Below are positions 8,575-18,500 of a stretch of DNA of 64,000 bases, one piece after another. The DNA lies in assembly GCF_041929345.1 (NCBI RefSeq), contig NZ_JBHFNQ010000220.1, positions 17,033 to 81,032 on the forward strand, written 5' to 3'. Source of the DNA: Floridanema aerugineum. Its GTDB lineage: Bacteria; Cyanobacteriota; Cyanobacteriia; Cyanobacteriales; Aerosakkonemataceae. The notes below the pieces were generated by a model that searched no databases, was not told the origin of the DNA, and saw only the letters and a program-made list of their open reading frames with translations. A program made the translations under genes and the position numbers. Each line of letters starts with the position of its first letter. Position 1 is the stretch's first letter.

Positions 8575-9576
8575 ATGAATTCTGCTACTGATTCTCTCTT
8601 AGGAGCAATTACAATTGCACGCCAGCCAGTTGTGCAAACCTACGAATTAGGAAAAGTTTACCGCACAGGCTTTTGGCTGAATCAGAAAATTGAGTCCTTA
8701 AAAAGTTGTACCCTGACGGTTTATGAAGGGGAAACTTTTGGTTTGTTGGGGCAGAATGGCGCAGGGAAAACTACGCTGTTAAAAACTTTACTTGGCATTG
8801 CCCGTCCTACTTCTGGCAGAGGGTTAATATTAGGAAAACCTTTGGGCGATCGCACTGTCAAGCAACGCATTGGCTATCTACCCGAAAATGCCTATTATTA
8901 TGATTTTTTAACAGGTTGGGAATTTTTGCAAATGATTGCGGGACTTTTCCAAATTCCCCAAGAAATTCAGCGAGTACGCATTCCCCAACTTTTAGAAATG
9001 GTGGGACTTGCCCAGTCAGCAGCGAAAAAAAAGCAACTGCGACAATATTCTAAAGGAATGTTGCAACGAATTGGCATGGCGCAAGCGTTAATTAATGACC
9101 CAGAAGTGGTATTTTTAGATGAGCCAATGTCGGGTTTAGATCCGATGGGGCGCTACCAAATTCGAGAGATTATTTTATCTTTAAAACAGGCAGGGAAAAC
9201 CATATTTTTTAATAGTCATGTGCTGTCGGATGTGGAGAAGATTTGCGATCGCATCGCCATATTAGCCCAAGGTGAAATGATTTGCATCGGCTCTTTGGAT
9301 GAACTTTTGGGAACCGCCGACACCTACTACATTAAAGGCAAAGGCGGTAAGCAAGAAATCTTAAAAAAATGGCTACCAGATTTAGAATTTGTATCGGAAG
9401 GAATAGGTAGCACAGATGAAGCTTGGCAAGGTCATCTCAAAGGCGATTTACAAGATTTTCTCGCCAGTTTGCGTCTCATGCAAGCTCAAATAATCAGCTT
9501 AAACTTAGCGCGTCCTACTTTAGAGGAATTTTTTATGGAACAATTGCAAAAAAGAGGTATAACTGCCAGCAGTTAA
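8575..9576 (+). CDS. ABC transporter ATP-binding protein
   Basis: The 333-residue protein has a Walker A LGQNGAGKTT (about residues 58-67), a Q-loop region GYLPENAYYYDFLTG, a signature YSKGMLQRIGMAQAL (SKGM in place of the usual LSGGQ), Walker B VVFLDEPMSGLDP and a switch His in NSHVL. The C-terminal 80 residues match the extra domain of DrrA/CcmA-type exporters. The gene stands alone: no permease is adjacent, so its partner must be encoded elsewhere. Substrate unknown. Confidence 0.92.
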   Translation: MNSATDSLLGAITIARQPVVQTYELGKVYRTGFWLNQKIESLKSCTLTVYEGETFGLLGQNGAGKTTLLKTLLGIARPTSGRGLILGKPLGDRTVKQRIGYLPENAYYYDFLTGWEFLQMIAGLFQIPQEIQRVRIPQLLEMVGLAQSAAKKKQLRQYSKGMLQRIGMAQALINDPEVVFLDEPMSGLDPMGRYQIREIILSLKQAGKTIFFNSHVLSDVEKICDRIAILAQGEMICIGSLDELLGTADTYYIKGKGGKQEILKKWLPDLEFVSEGIGSTDEAWQGHLKGDLQDFLASLRLMQAQIISLNLARPTLEEFFMEQLQKRGITASS

Positions 9577-9582
9577 ATAATT

Positions 9583-9639
9583 AGGTACGTTGTTGCGCTT
9601 CAGCGCAAGATTTTAGCGCTAAAGCGCAACAACGTACCT
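9583..9639 (+). repeat. 57-bp near-perfect palindrome, possible terminator
   Basis: AGGTACGTTGTTGCGCTT with its continuation is mirrored at the other end of the element, giving arms of about 24 bases around a short centre. It starts 7 bases after the ABC ATPase stop. There is no T-run, so it is more likely a mobile palindrome than a classical terminator. A half copy (TACGTTGTTGCGCT) lies at 10591. Confidence 0.75.
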
Positions 9640-9732
9640 GATTCTTGAATATCTGCGACTCTTGAAAGATGAACTTTAGCTTGTCAGTTTGTATTAATTG
9701 AAACAGGAAAAGTTAACAACTAAGGAAAAATT

Positions 9733-10149
9733 ATGGCTGACCTTGTAGAAACTGCGACTCAAGCTGAATCTTTCAAAACTTTACTAACTTTAGTGGAAGC
9801 AGCGGGATTAGTAGATGTACTCAAAAATCCTGAAATCAAGACAGTTTTTGCTCCTACTGATGAGGCATTTGCCAAAATTCCCGCTACTACTATAGCTTCT
9901 TTGATGGAGGACACTGCCAAACTGAAGCGAATTCTCTTGTATCATGTTGTTTCTGGAGATGTTAGGTCAGATGATCTCATCCAAATAAATGAAGCGCCTA
10001 CTTTTGAAGGGTCAGTATTAGCTATTGATTCTTCCGATGGCGTAAAAGTGAATGATGCCAATGTTTTAAAACAAGATATTCTCACAGACAACGGCGTTAT
10101 TCATGTAATTGATACAGTATTGATGCCAGCATTAGTAGCTGTTGAATAA
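9733..10149 (+). CDS. fasciclin (FAS1) domain protein
   Basis: The 138-residue protein is a single FAS1 domain: FKTLLTLVEAAGLVDVL at the N-terminus, the H1 motif TVFAPTDEAFAKIP (about residues 36-49), and the YH motif followed by NGVIHVIDTVLMP near the C-terminus. It has no signal peptide and no lipobox, unlike many secreted FAS1 adhesins, so a cytoplasmic location or non-classical export is implied. It is followed after 33 bases by a second FAS1 gene; the pair is a tandem duplication. Confidence 0.93.
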   Translation: MADLVETATQAESFKTLLTLVEAAGLVDVLKNPEIKTVFAPTDEAFAKIPATTIASLMEDTAKLKRILLYHVVSGDVRSDDLIQINEAPTFEGSVLAIDSSDGVKVNDANVLKQDILTDNGVIHVIDTVLMPALVAVE

Positions 10150-10182
10150 GTTGCATTATCAAATCAAAAAAAGGTAAAACAA

Positions 10183-10587
10183 ATGGCAAACATTTTAGAC
10201 ACAGCTGCTAAATCTGGCTCTTTCAAGACTTTAGTAGAAGCTGTGAAAGTTACTGGTTTAACTGATACTTTGCAGGGTTCAGGCCCTTTTACTATTTTTG
10301 CCCCAACTGATGAAGCTTTTGAGAAATTGCCAACCGGAACTATCGAGAAATTGTTGAGCGATATTCCGCAGTTAACCAAGATTCTCACATATCATATAGT
10401 TGCAGGCAAAGTAATGTCGGAAGATGTGGTGAAACTAGATAAAACTACCACGTTTGAAGGTTCAGATTTGAAAATTCATAACAATGGTAGTTTGATGGTG
10501 GGTGATGCTGCGATCGTTCAGTCGGATGTGGAAGCTGATAACGGTGTCATTCATGTAATTGATACCGTTTTAATTCCGCAATATTAA
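10183..10587 (+). CDS. fasciclin (FAS1) domain protein, second copy
   Basis: The 134-residue protein begins MANILDTAAKSGSFKTLVEA and has FTIFAPTDEAFEKLP, ILTYHIVAGKVMSEDVV and NGVIHVIDTVLIP, a complete FAS1 domain. A ribosome site (AAAGGT) lies before the ATG. It resembles the gene at 9733 over its whole length, but with different internal residues, so the duplication is old. No signal peptide is visible. Confidence 0.93.
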   Translation: MANILDTAAKSGSFKTLVEAVKVTGLTDTLQGSGPFTIFAPTDEAFEKLPTGTIEKLLSDIPQLTKILTYHIVAGKVMSEDVVKLDKTTTFEGSDLKIHNNGSLMVGDAAIVQSDVEADNGVIHVIDTVLIPQY

Positions 10588-10631
10588 CGGTACGTTGTTG
10601 CGCTGTCTTCGCTCTTATCCCAGTTCTATTC

Positions 10632-10748
10632 GTAGGGTGCGTTAGTTCTAACGTAACGCACCATTCCACTATTCGTAGGCTGCGTTAGTTGTAAAAGGTA
10701 AAAAATACCGGAGATGGTGCGTTACGGCTCGCGCCTAACGCACCCTAC
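10632..10748 (+). repeat. 117-bp nested inverted-repeat element (GTAGGGTGCGTTA family)
   Basis: Outer arms GTAGGGTGCGTTA and TAACGCACCCTAC enclose inner inverted copies of GGTGCGTTACG / CGTAACGCACC and a second GTAGGCTGCGTTAG. It looks like one element inserted in another, and relates to the elements at 4761, 12334 and 19675 (with TTA instead of TCAGA). It lies between the converging FAS1 and GH13 genes. Confidence 0.75.
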
Positions 10749-10761
10749 GATTAATTTACGG

Positions 10762-12231
10762 TTAGTCAATTGGGCCTAAAATAGAAGCCGATCGCGCAGG
10801 TAAACTCAAGCTTAATTGCTTAGATTTCCCTGCTTCTTCACTCCAAAAAATCTCAGTTTCACCATATAATAATTGACTCGGTTGAGATTGCAAAGCTGTT
10901 ACTTCAAAGCTGGTATTTGCATCAGAAGTACCTACATTTACGGCAACAATTAATTCCTCATTTCCCAAAATTCTCGCAAATACGTAAACTGTTCCTTCTG
11001 CATATAAAATGTGATAGGAACCTGTGCGAAGTGCAGGATATTTATTCCGTAAAGCAATGAGTTTTTGGTGATATTTGAGTACGTAAACATCCCAGTGAGC
11101 TTCCATTGGAAAACCGCGCCGTGAGTCGGGGTCTAATTTTCCAGGTAAACCAACTTCATCGCCGTAATAAATGCTGGGCGCACCGGGAAATGTTAATAGT
11201 AAAACGGTGGCTAGTTCGACACTGGCTTTGTCACCTTGGGCGATGGAAATTAATCGGGCTGTGTCGTGACTGGCTAATAAATTAAGTTGGGTTAGTTGAA
11301 TTTCCCAAGGGTAAAGTTGCAGCAAATATTCAATTTTTTCGCCGTATTCTTTGGCGAATAAAGGTGGGTAAGGATCGTATGAACGGTCTTCTACTTGTGT
11401 GATGTCTACGCGATCGCCAGTAGTAAAAGCAATAGTTGGCGCAGCAAATAAGTAATTCATTACTCCGTCAAATTGTGTACCATCTAACCATTCACGGGAG
11501 TCTCTCCAAACTTCGCCAACTATATAAGCTTCGGGGTTGATGGCTTTCACGCGATCGCGAAATTCTTGCCAAAAACCCGGAGTTTTTATTTCAAAAGGTA
11601 CATCCAATCGCCAGCCATCAATGCCAAATTTAATCCAAAATTCGGCAATTTCCATGATGTATTCTCGCACCTCTGGATTGTCATGATTAAACACTGGTAA
11701 AGCGCGATTTCCTGCCCAACCAACATAATTTGCTGGATACTCTCCATTATAAGGAGATACAGGCCAACGTTCAATTTTAAACCAATCCACCCAAGGAGAA
11801 TGGGGGCCATTTTCTAACACATCATTAAAGAAGAAAAACCCTCGACTAGAATGATTAAATACTCCATCCAAAACTACTTTAATATTTCGTTTGTGGGCAG
11901 CATCTAATAATTCTTGAAAAGCGGGATTGCCCCCCAACATTGGATCGACTTGGTAATAATCATGAGTATGGTATCGGTGATTACTGGCAGATTGAAAAAT
12001 TGGGGTAAAATATACAGCATTAATTCCCAAATCTTGCAAGTAATCCAACTGTTCCATCACACCCCACAAATCGCCGCCTTTGTATCCTTGGAGTGTTGGC
12101 ATATCGTCCCACGCTTCCCAGGAGGCATTTTTTAATAGGCGTTTGCGAGGTTGTTTGCTGCGAGCAAATCGATCTGGAAAAATTTGGTAAAAAACAGCGT
12201 GTTTAACCCAATCTGGAGTTGTAATCTGCAT
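10762..12231 (-). CDS. GH13 alpha-amylase family enzyme (neopullulanase/cyclomaltodextrinase-like)
   Basis: The 489-residue protein starts directly with the (beta/alpha)8 barrel: WVKHAVFYQIFPDRFARS, YKGGDLWGVMEQLDYLQDLGINAVYF, region I DGVFNHSS, region II DGWRLDVP with the nucleophile Asp, region III YIVGEVW with the acid/base Glu, and region IV LASHDTAR. It ends with a small beta domain. There is no signal peptide, so it acts in the cytoplasm. GH13 enzymes of this outline cleave maltodextrins, cyclodextrins or pullulan; it probably handles glycogen breakdown products alongside glgC and the debranching-type enzyme in this window. Exact specificity cannot be read. Confidence 0.92.
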   Translation of the reverse strand: MQITTPDWVKHAVFYQIFPDRFARSKQPRKRLLKNASWEAWDDMPTLQGYKGGDLWGVMEQLDYLQDLGINAVYFTPIFQSASNHRYHTHDYYQVDPMLGGNPAFQELLDAAHKRNIKVVLDGVFNHSSRGFFFFNDVLENGPHSPWVDWFKIERWPVSPYNGEYPANYVGWAGNRALPVFNHDNPEVREYIMEIAEFWIKFGIDGWRLDVPFEIKTPGFWQEFRDRVKAINPEAYIVGEVWRDSREWLDGTQFDGVMNYLFAAPTIAFTTGDRVDITQVEDRSYDPYPPLFAKEYGEKIEYLLQLYPWEIQLTQLNLLASHDTARLISIAQGDKASVELATVLLLTFPGAPSIYYGDEVGLPGKLDPDSRRGFPMEAHWDVYVLKYHQKLIALRNKYPALRTGSYHILYAEGTVYVFARILGNEELIVAVNVGTSDANTSFEVTALQSQPSQLLYGETEIFWSEEAGKSKQLSLSLPARSASILGPID

Positions 12232-12333
12232 AATTAACCTGCTAGCTCTCTATTTTAAATTACAGCTATTTGCACTTGTCTGATTACTACTTTTGATAGA
12301 AAATTTTTACCATTCATCAATGTTCAAGAAGTT

Positions 12334-12399
12334 GTAGGGTGTTCTACTACCATAAATCTGCTCGACAGCATCAAGGTTTGAATTTCTGACGCACCCTAC
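12334..12399 (+). repeat. decayed inverted-repeat element (GTAGGGTG...CACCCTAC)
   Basis: GTAGGGTG on the left and TCTGACGCACCCTAC on the right, 66 bp in total, resemble the 66-67 bp elements at 4761 and 19675, with a degenerate left arm. The rest of the 272-base gap upstream of the 996-aa gene shows no other clear feature. Confidence 0.6.
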
Positions 12400-12503
12400 T
12401 AATTGTGCCAGTTGCGTAAGTCCTGTAATTCATCGATTTTAAGTGATTGACTGGGGTCGATCGCTAATGGTTAAATAAGAGTAAGTGTAGAAGAAGACCA
12501 TCA

Positions 12504-15494
12504 ATGGTTAACGTATTAAATCAGGGTGACGACGAGTTAGTTCCGCTAGATTATAGCGATTTATTGCAAAAAATCTCCCAAGTATTAGGAACGAAAAATA
12601 TATTTCAATTGTCGGGAAATGGCGATCGCCTACTGATTGACATTGACGAAGTAGCGAGTCAAGTCGCAACTCTGCAAGTCGCCAATCCGCTAGCATCCCC
12701 TAACGGAGTTCGTGCCGCAACTATTAATTTCTCTCCAGGATTTCAAGCAAGTTTTCCGCAGAAAATCCGCGAAATTAGAGATATTTTACAACAAAAGTTA
12801 GCATCTAATTTAAGAGAAAATCAATCGATCGAGGAATTTGTTAACAGTTTAGTTTCCCCGTTGCAATCTTTCCAGGGGAATGCGGGTAAGTTGGGTTTTA
12901 CTTATACTTTTAACCAACCTTCTCCTAATTTACAAAAGCAAAAACTTTGTCTTTCTAGCAATCGTCCTGGTAGTGCTTCTCTGCTAAAATTTCATAAATT
13001 AACGATTAAGGTGCGGGAGATCGATCGCTTTCCCGAATATTTGCAAGAAGGATTGCTAAATCACATCGACGATCTAGTTACTTTTGACAGCGAAGCTGAT
13101 AGAGAAGAACTACAAGATAGGATTCAAGATCAGATTGCCGAAGAAACTTCTGACTTTAACCGTTTGCAGCGAGTTGTAGACACAGAAACACTGGGAAAAC
13201 TGAAAAAAGAAGCGAAAATTAGGTATTTAGAATATCTCCGAGATCAGATTGATAATCAAGATCACGTTGGGTTTATTTATCTGCGAGATTTGATTCGTCG
13301 TCTCCGACTAATTGAAGAATTTATTAATCAAGAAAGACCGGATGATTATTATGAGGTAAACTATGGAGGCGCGAGGATTAATTATAAGGATTTGTTTTCG
13401 CGATCGGAAGTATTAGACTCCCTTCCGATCATTCCCATTGTCACCGGAAACTTAGGAGAAAGTACCGACAAAAACGCCGGAGAACGCCAATTTATTTTCG
13501 GTTTCAAAATGAAGTTTGGTAATGCAGTTCAAGCACTTGACGGCAAAGAAGTATTTGATTACAATCTTAATCTCCTTAATCCCAATAGTGACGAACATAA
13601 ACAGGAACTTCAAACAAATCCCAACTTCGGCACAAAAATCTTAAAACTCGCACTTTTGTACTTTTTTATATTTGCTTCTCGCAGCAATCCCGAAGCACCA
13701 GATTACAACCCTTCTACTGATTTAGAATACGCTCCGATCGCCAGCTTTGATGCCAGAGTTATGCCTATATTACGCGGTTCTGATGAACTAGCAAAACAGA
13801 ACATTTTGCGACTTATTATTACCGGATTCACTCAGTATAATGCCAAAGTAAAAATCAAGGTACTCCGGGATTTTTTGAGAACCTTTATTGGGTATCAAAC
13901 AATTTTGCCAACTCGAAATTATCCGATTCAGATTAATGTGAGAAGAGGTATCCTCGAAAGTGACGAAAATCAAATTTTATATGGCATTTTCTTTAAAGAA
14001 GTTGTAAGAAGAAATCCCAAAGAATGTTTGAGATATATTTCGATCGGGGAAGCACAGGTAGGCGAAAATGCCGTCTGTCAGCTACCTGCAAGTATTTCTA
14101 TTGAAGATATCCGCTATTTTCCCACAGAAGAACGCCAACAATTTCAGATGGAATATGACATTACAGGTGTGAATGCTTTGCCAGTAATGTGGGTTCCTGA
14201 AAGCTGCATGAATACCTATCAAGAACATTTCATGCGAGACAAAAAGTTGTTACTGTTTCGCTACAACAATCGACGATTAGATCCGAAAAATTTTGATTCT
14301 ACCCAAGGTTTTATTTATCGCTTTACTGTCTCTTTGCTAGCGTATATTGTTCTGAAAATTTTGCTAGATGCTGCAAGTAAACGGTTGTTTATTCCGATGG
14401 TAAGATTGCACGAAGGCGATCACAATAATCCCGCACCTTCGGAAAAGTTTATGGCGCATCTTTCTAAAGCATTGTGTCATTTACTGAACGAGAAACACCG
14501 TTGTAGTTCTCAAGGTTTCCGGGTGCGAGATCCGAAATCTTTCAAAGTGAAAAACGGACTTAAATCTTTATATTCGGTATTACCAAGAAAGTTTCGCTTC
14601 AACAATAGCGCAGATACTCCAACTTTGGATAAACTAGCGATTATTGTTGTTTCCAGTTTGGAAAGTGATGCGAGAACAGGGAACAAAAACCGCAAAAATA
14701 GGATATCTAATTTGGTAGGAGAAGCGATCGCCATCACCCACCAAAAAAATGATAACTCTATTCGCCTGTATATCATCAAAACTTTTTCTGATAACTACAG
14801 TTATCAGCGTTTGTATGAAGATCCCCCGATTCTCCTCGACACAGTAAACAACCTTTATCAGCAAGGATTTCGAGACTTTTTGTATGTTGCACAAGCACCT
14901 TTTACCAGTAATTTGAATATTACTCAAACTGAAGATGACGATCGCCTATATTTCATGTCACCCAAACTCATAAATAACTTGAAAGGAAACCGCGACGACA
15001 TCAAAATTTATCCGGTATTTTTCGATAAATACTATGTTCGCAAATTCAAAGATTTGAAAGCAACTTCTTTATATATTCAAGATACAAATCAACTGTTGAA
15101 TGTTGCAGAAGATTCGGCGCAGCAAGCGATCGTCTTTTTCAATTTGTTTAATGGACTTAGTGTAGGTAATGAGGAAGAACGTTTTTACAATGGCGTGATT
15201 TCCTACTCTACCCTAATCAACATTTACCCCGGAATCTTAGATGACAAATACATCAGACAAGGTTTAATTGATGATGATAGCACTCGGAAAAATGACTTAC
15301 TGCAATATCTGACACTATTTCACTTTTCCCGATTTGAAAAAACCAGCGATCTTAGTTTAAAACTCGATCCTTATGAAAATATCATGGGTGAAGAATCATT
15401 TAATAAATTGTCTGTGTTTAACCATATTAGAGGCGAAGTTGATTTTAATTCCTTGGCATTTTTGACCGAAGTTAGGAGAGTTTTAAATGTATAA
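12504..15494 (+). CDS. unknown 996-aa protein, first gene of a two-gene module
   Basis: I do not recognise a family. The protein is soluble-looking, without signal peptide or clear membrane segments, charged and rich in Asn, Asp and Lys. Residues about 160-300 are strongly helical and charged. The C-terminal third, from LAIIVVSSLESDAR (about 709-722) through FRDFLYVAQAPFTSNL to IYPVFFDKYYVRKF, alternates predicted strands and helices as a Rossmann-, RNase H- or PIWI-like core would, but no catalytic motif can be assigned. It lies 12 bases upstream of the helicase-like gene and is presumably co-transcribed. Base use looks like that of neighbours (HIP1 sites are present), so recent transfer is not obvious. 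Confidence 0.9.
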   Translation: MVNVLNQGDDELVPLDYSDLLQKISQVLGTKNIFQLSGNGDRLLIDIDEVASQVATLQVANPLASPNGVRAATINFSPGFQASFPQKIREIRDILQQKLASNLRENQSIEEFVNSLVSPLQSFQGNAGKLGFTYTFNQPSPNLQKQKLCLSSNRPGSASLLKFHKLTIKVREIDRFPEYLQEGLLNHIDDLVTFDSEADREELQDRIQDQIAEETSDFNRLQRVVDTETLGKLKKEAKIRYLEYLRDQIDNQDHVGFIYLRDLIRRLRLIEEFINQERPDDYYEVNYGGARINYKDLFSRSEVLDSLPIIPIVTGNLGESTDKNAGERQFIFGFKMKFGNAVQALDGKEVFDYNLNLLNPNSDEHKQELQTNPNFGTKILKLALLYFFIFASRSNPEAPDYNPSTDLEYAPIASFDARVMPILRGSDELAKQNILRLIITGFTQYNAKVKIKVLRDFLRTFIGYQTILPTRNYPIQINVRRGILESDENQILYGIFFKEVVRRNPKECLRYISIGEAQVGENAVCQLPASISIEDIRYFPTEERQQFQMEYDITGVNALPVMWVPESCMNTYQEHFMRDKKLLLFRYNNRRLDPKNFDSTQGFIYRFTVSLLAYIVLKILLDAASKRLFIPMVRLHEGDHNNPAPSEKFMAHLSKALCHLLNEKHRCSSQGFRVRDPKSFKVKNGLKSLYSVLPRKFRFNNSADTPTLDKLAIIVVSSLESDARTGNKNRKNRISNLVGEAIAITHQKNDNSIRLYIIKTFSDNYSYQRLYEDPPILLDTVNNLYQQGFRDFLYVAQAPFTSNLNITQTEDDDRLYFMSPKLINNLKGNRDDIKIYPVFFDKYYVRKFKDLKATSLYIQDTNQLLNVAEDSAQQAIVFFNLFNGLSVGNEEERFYNGVISYSTLINIYPGILDDKYIRQGLIDDDSTRKNDLLQYLTLFHFSRFEKTSDLSLKLDPYENIMGEESFNKLSVFNHIRGEVDFNSLAFLTEVRRVLNV

Positions 15495-15506
15495 GAGGAG
15501 TGCAAA

Positions 15507-18500
15507 ATGATTGCGGAAAATTTGGGTCGATTGTTTGAAGTTGGATTTAATATCGGGATTCTTGCTTATATTGAACAGCACAAAATTAAGCACAACTTTG
15601 GTGATTTGTATCAGCGGGATTTGCAGCATTTTAAATTTCCCAAAATGCTAGAACGGATCGTTAGTGACGATCGCACAATCAGTGACAAAGATATCCAAAG
15701 AATTGAAAAGTGGTGTTTGTATTTATTGCAGAAAGGTTTTCTTTCGGGATTGAATTTTTTTGGCGAGTATATTAAGTCTACCGGATGGACCGATCGCCAA
15801 AAATCAAACCTCGAAATCTTGTACTATCAATGCAGTTTTGGCGATGCTAACAGCATCAAAACCTATCCGAAAAGTGAAGAACAAGAATATATCGATCTAT
15901 TATCGCAGTTTCACAAACCAGATCTGTTAAAAAATCGTCTTTTTTGGAGTCGCTACAAACAAAAAGGTGAATTTTTGAAAGCAGACACCTTGATGTTATT
16001 GCGTCATCGCCAAGAGTTTCGGATTCTTTCCGTAGACTTATCGATATTTTCCGTTAAATCAGCAAAAGATATCTTAGACTTTGAAGATAAAGATATGCAG
16101 AATCAGCGGCGTTTATTGCAGCGCGAAATTGCTTATTTACGTTCCAAAAGTGTTTTTGCTAAACTGCGGATAGACACCGGAAACAACGATGATTTAGGTT
16201 TGAGTTTACCCCCCGATTTGCGGCGATATTTTACTGCTTTTAAACGCCAAGACAAAGAAAGTGCTAAATTAATTCAAGCAGGTTCTTATGCTGGAAGCTT
16301 TTATCAATTTCTCCGGGAAATAGACATTCTCAACGATCGCACATCGGTAGTGTTTAATGTGGTGGGATATAGCGATCGCGGAATCAGCGCCATGTCACTT
16401 CGTCCCGAAAATTTAGAAGTCTTAAACACCTGTTCTGAGATTTACCAAAACGAACTCAGAGAACAAGAAATCACCCAAGCAAGAAAGGAAATTTTACATC
16501 TAATTCAACTCAATGCAAGTCGGAGTTTCGCCAACGGGAAACCCTTTATCAAGCAAGTATTAGAAATCCCCACTGACACCACAACTATTATATCTCATAC
16601 TGAAACAATTAATAACTTTAGTTCTACATTAGAATTGCGAAACGAACACGCCGAATTAATTAAAAAATCCCTAGACTCTGACAAAACCTATCTATTTTTA
16701 ACTGGTAATCCGGGAATTGGTAAAACTACAGCAATTGTAGACTTTCTCAAAGCTCATGTCAACGAAGGTTTTCTCTTCTTTTATGTTAGTCCCCGCAAAC
16801 AAGTCAACTTAGACATTATTGAAAAATTCAAAGACTCAGTAACAGGGAAGTTAGATGAAGAAACCTTTTGTATTAACACTAATTCCCAACTTATTGAAGA
16901 AAACTCTTGGCGTTGTGTCGTCAATTACAACTCCGAGAAACGCCAAGGTGATTTTACAGGAAATGGCGTTTATTTCTTCGATTCTAGTCTAGAAATTGAA
17001 CGGAAAACCTCACGCCAGAAAGCACTTAAGAGAAAAAATGAAGACGAAATTGTAGCGACAAATCGCCGCAGCAAAGGAGTTTTATCTTGTCTTTGCGAAG
17101 CAATAAATACCACAATTAAAAGCGAAATCTCTCATAATATTGTCGCTACAGCTTGCATTCAATCTTTAAGGATCACTGAAAACGGAAAAAACACCTTAGA
17201 ACATTTTACCAACATCTTCAAAAGTGCTTACATTCAGCGAGAAAACAAAGTTATTCCCGCAGAAATGAGAAAAATATCGGCGCGGATTAAACATTTATTC
17301 ATTATGATAGATGAAATCACTGGAGATGATAGCGGCGTTGAGTTTTTAAATGAAATCAGCAAGATTTTGAAACGTTATAAATTGACTGATTCCCAGCATG
17401 GATTTAATACTAAAGTTATTGTAGCAGATGCTTCAATTGTCGATCGCGACGTAATCAAACAACATTTATCCGAAACCTCACCGGAACCAGATAAAATATT
17501 CTTTAGACGTGCATCTTCCCAAGCTATTCAACCACTTTCATTTCAGGAATTTGAGTTTAAGCGATCGCCAGCAGTCGCCATCAACGCTAACTCCTATCCC
17601 GCCAGCAGTTTAACTATTACTTATAAACTATTCGTCGAATCACTTCTCTTTGACGAAGACACTTTTGCAGCGACAAGAGATCACCTAAAAAAAAGAGTTC
17701 AAAATCAAATTGTTCAAGATATTAACACACTCTGGAACCGTCCCGACGCTGGACAAATTATTGTATACATTCAAGATAAACGAAAATTACAAGAATTAAT
17801 CGAAAAAATTAAACAACAGCGGGGAGAGTTTGTCAAAAACCAGGATTATTTAGAGATCCACGCCAACCTTTCTGATAATGATAAAACAGCGATTCACGAA
17901 CACAAAAATCAAGTCAAAATCATCTTTATGACTTCCTCCGCCAGTCGCGGTTTATCCTTTCCTAAAGCGAAGCATATTTTAGTAGAAATTCCCCATTTTC
18001 GGGTGGAAAGTAACTTGATGGAAATCATCCAAGTTATTTACAGAGGACGGGGTGATTATTACGAAGATGGAATTAAGAAAACCTTGGACGATCGAGAAAA
18101 AGAATTGATGTTTTATTTAAGCGATCGCGCCATTTACTACAACGACGACAAACAACTTTCCCTGAGAGAAAGCACCATCAATTTATTAAATATCTTGCTA
18201 ATTATCAAATCTTGTGTATTAACTAGAATTCAAGGTTACGGACAAATAGGTAGAGAAAAATTCCTGATGATTCCTATAGGTGGAAAATCCGTATCTACCG
18301 CAGGTAAAACATTTAGCGGACAACTAGCAAATCTAATCAAAGACTTAAAAAATGAATATCATAGATATCCCAATCACAAAGTTTTAAAAGAAGTTTATAC
18401 CAGTTTAGAACAGCTGCTAAGTCGAGCAAAATTTACCTTAAATCCCCGAAACTCAGATTCTCAAAATTCTGACAGTTATTCCTATTTACAATTACGAGAA

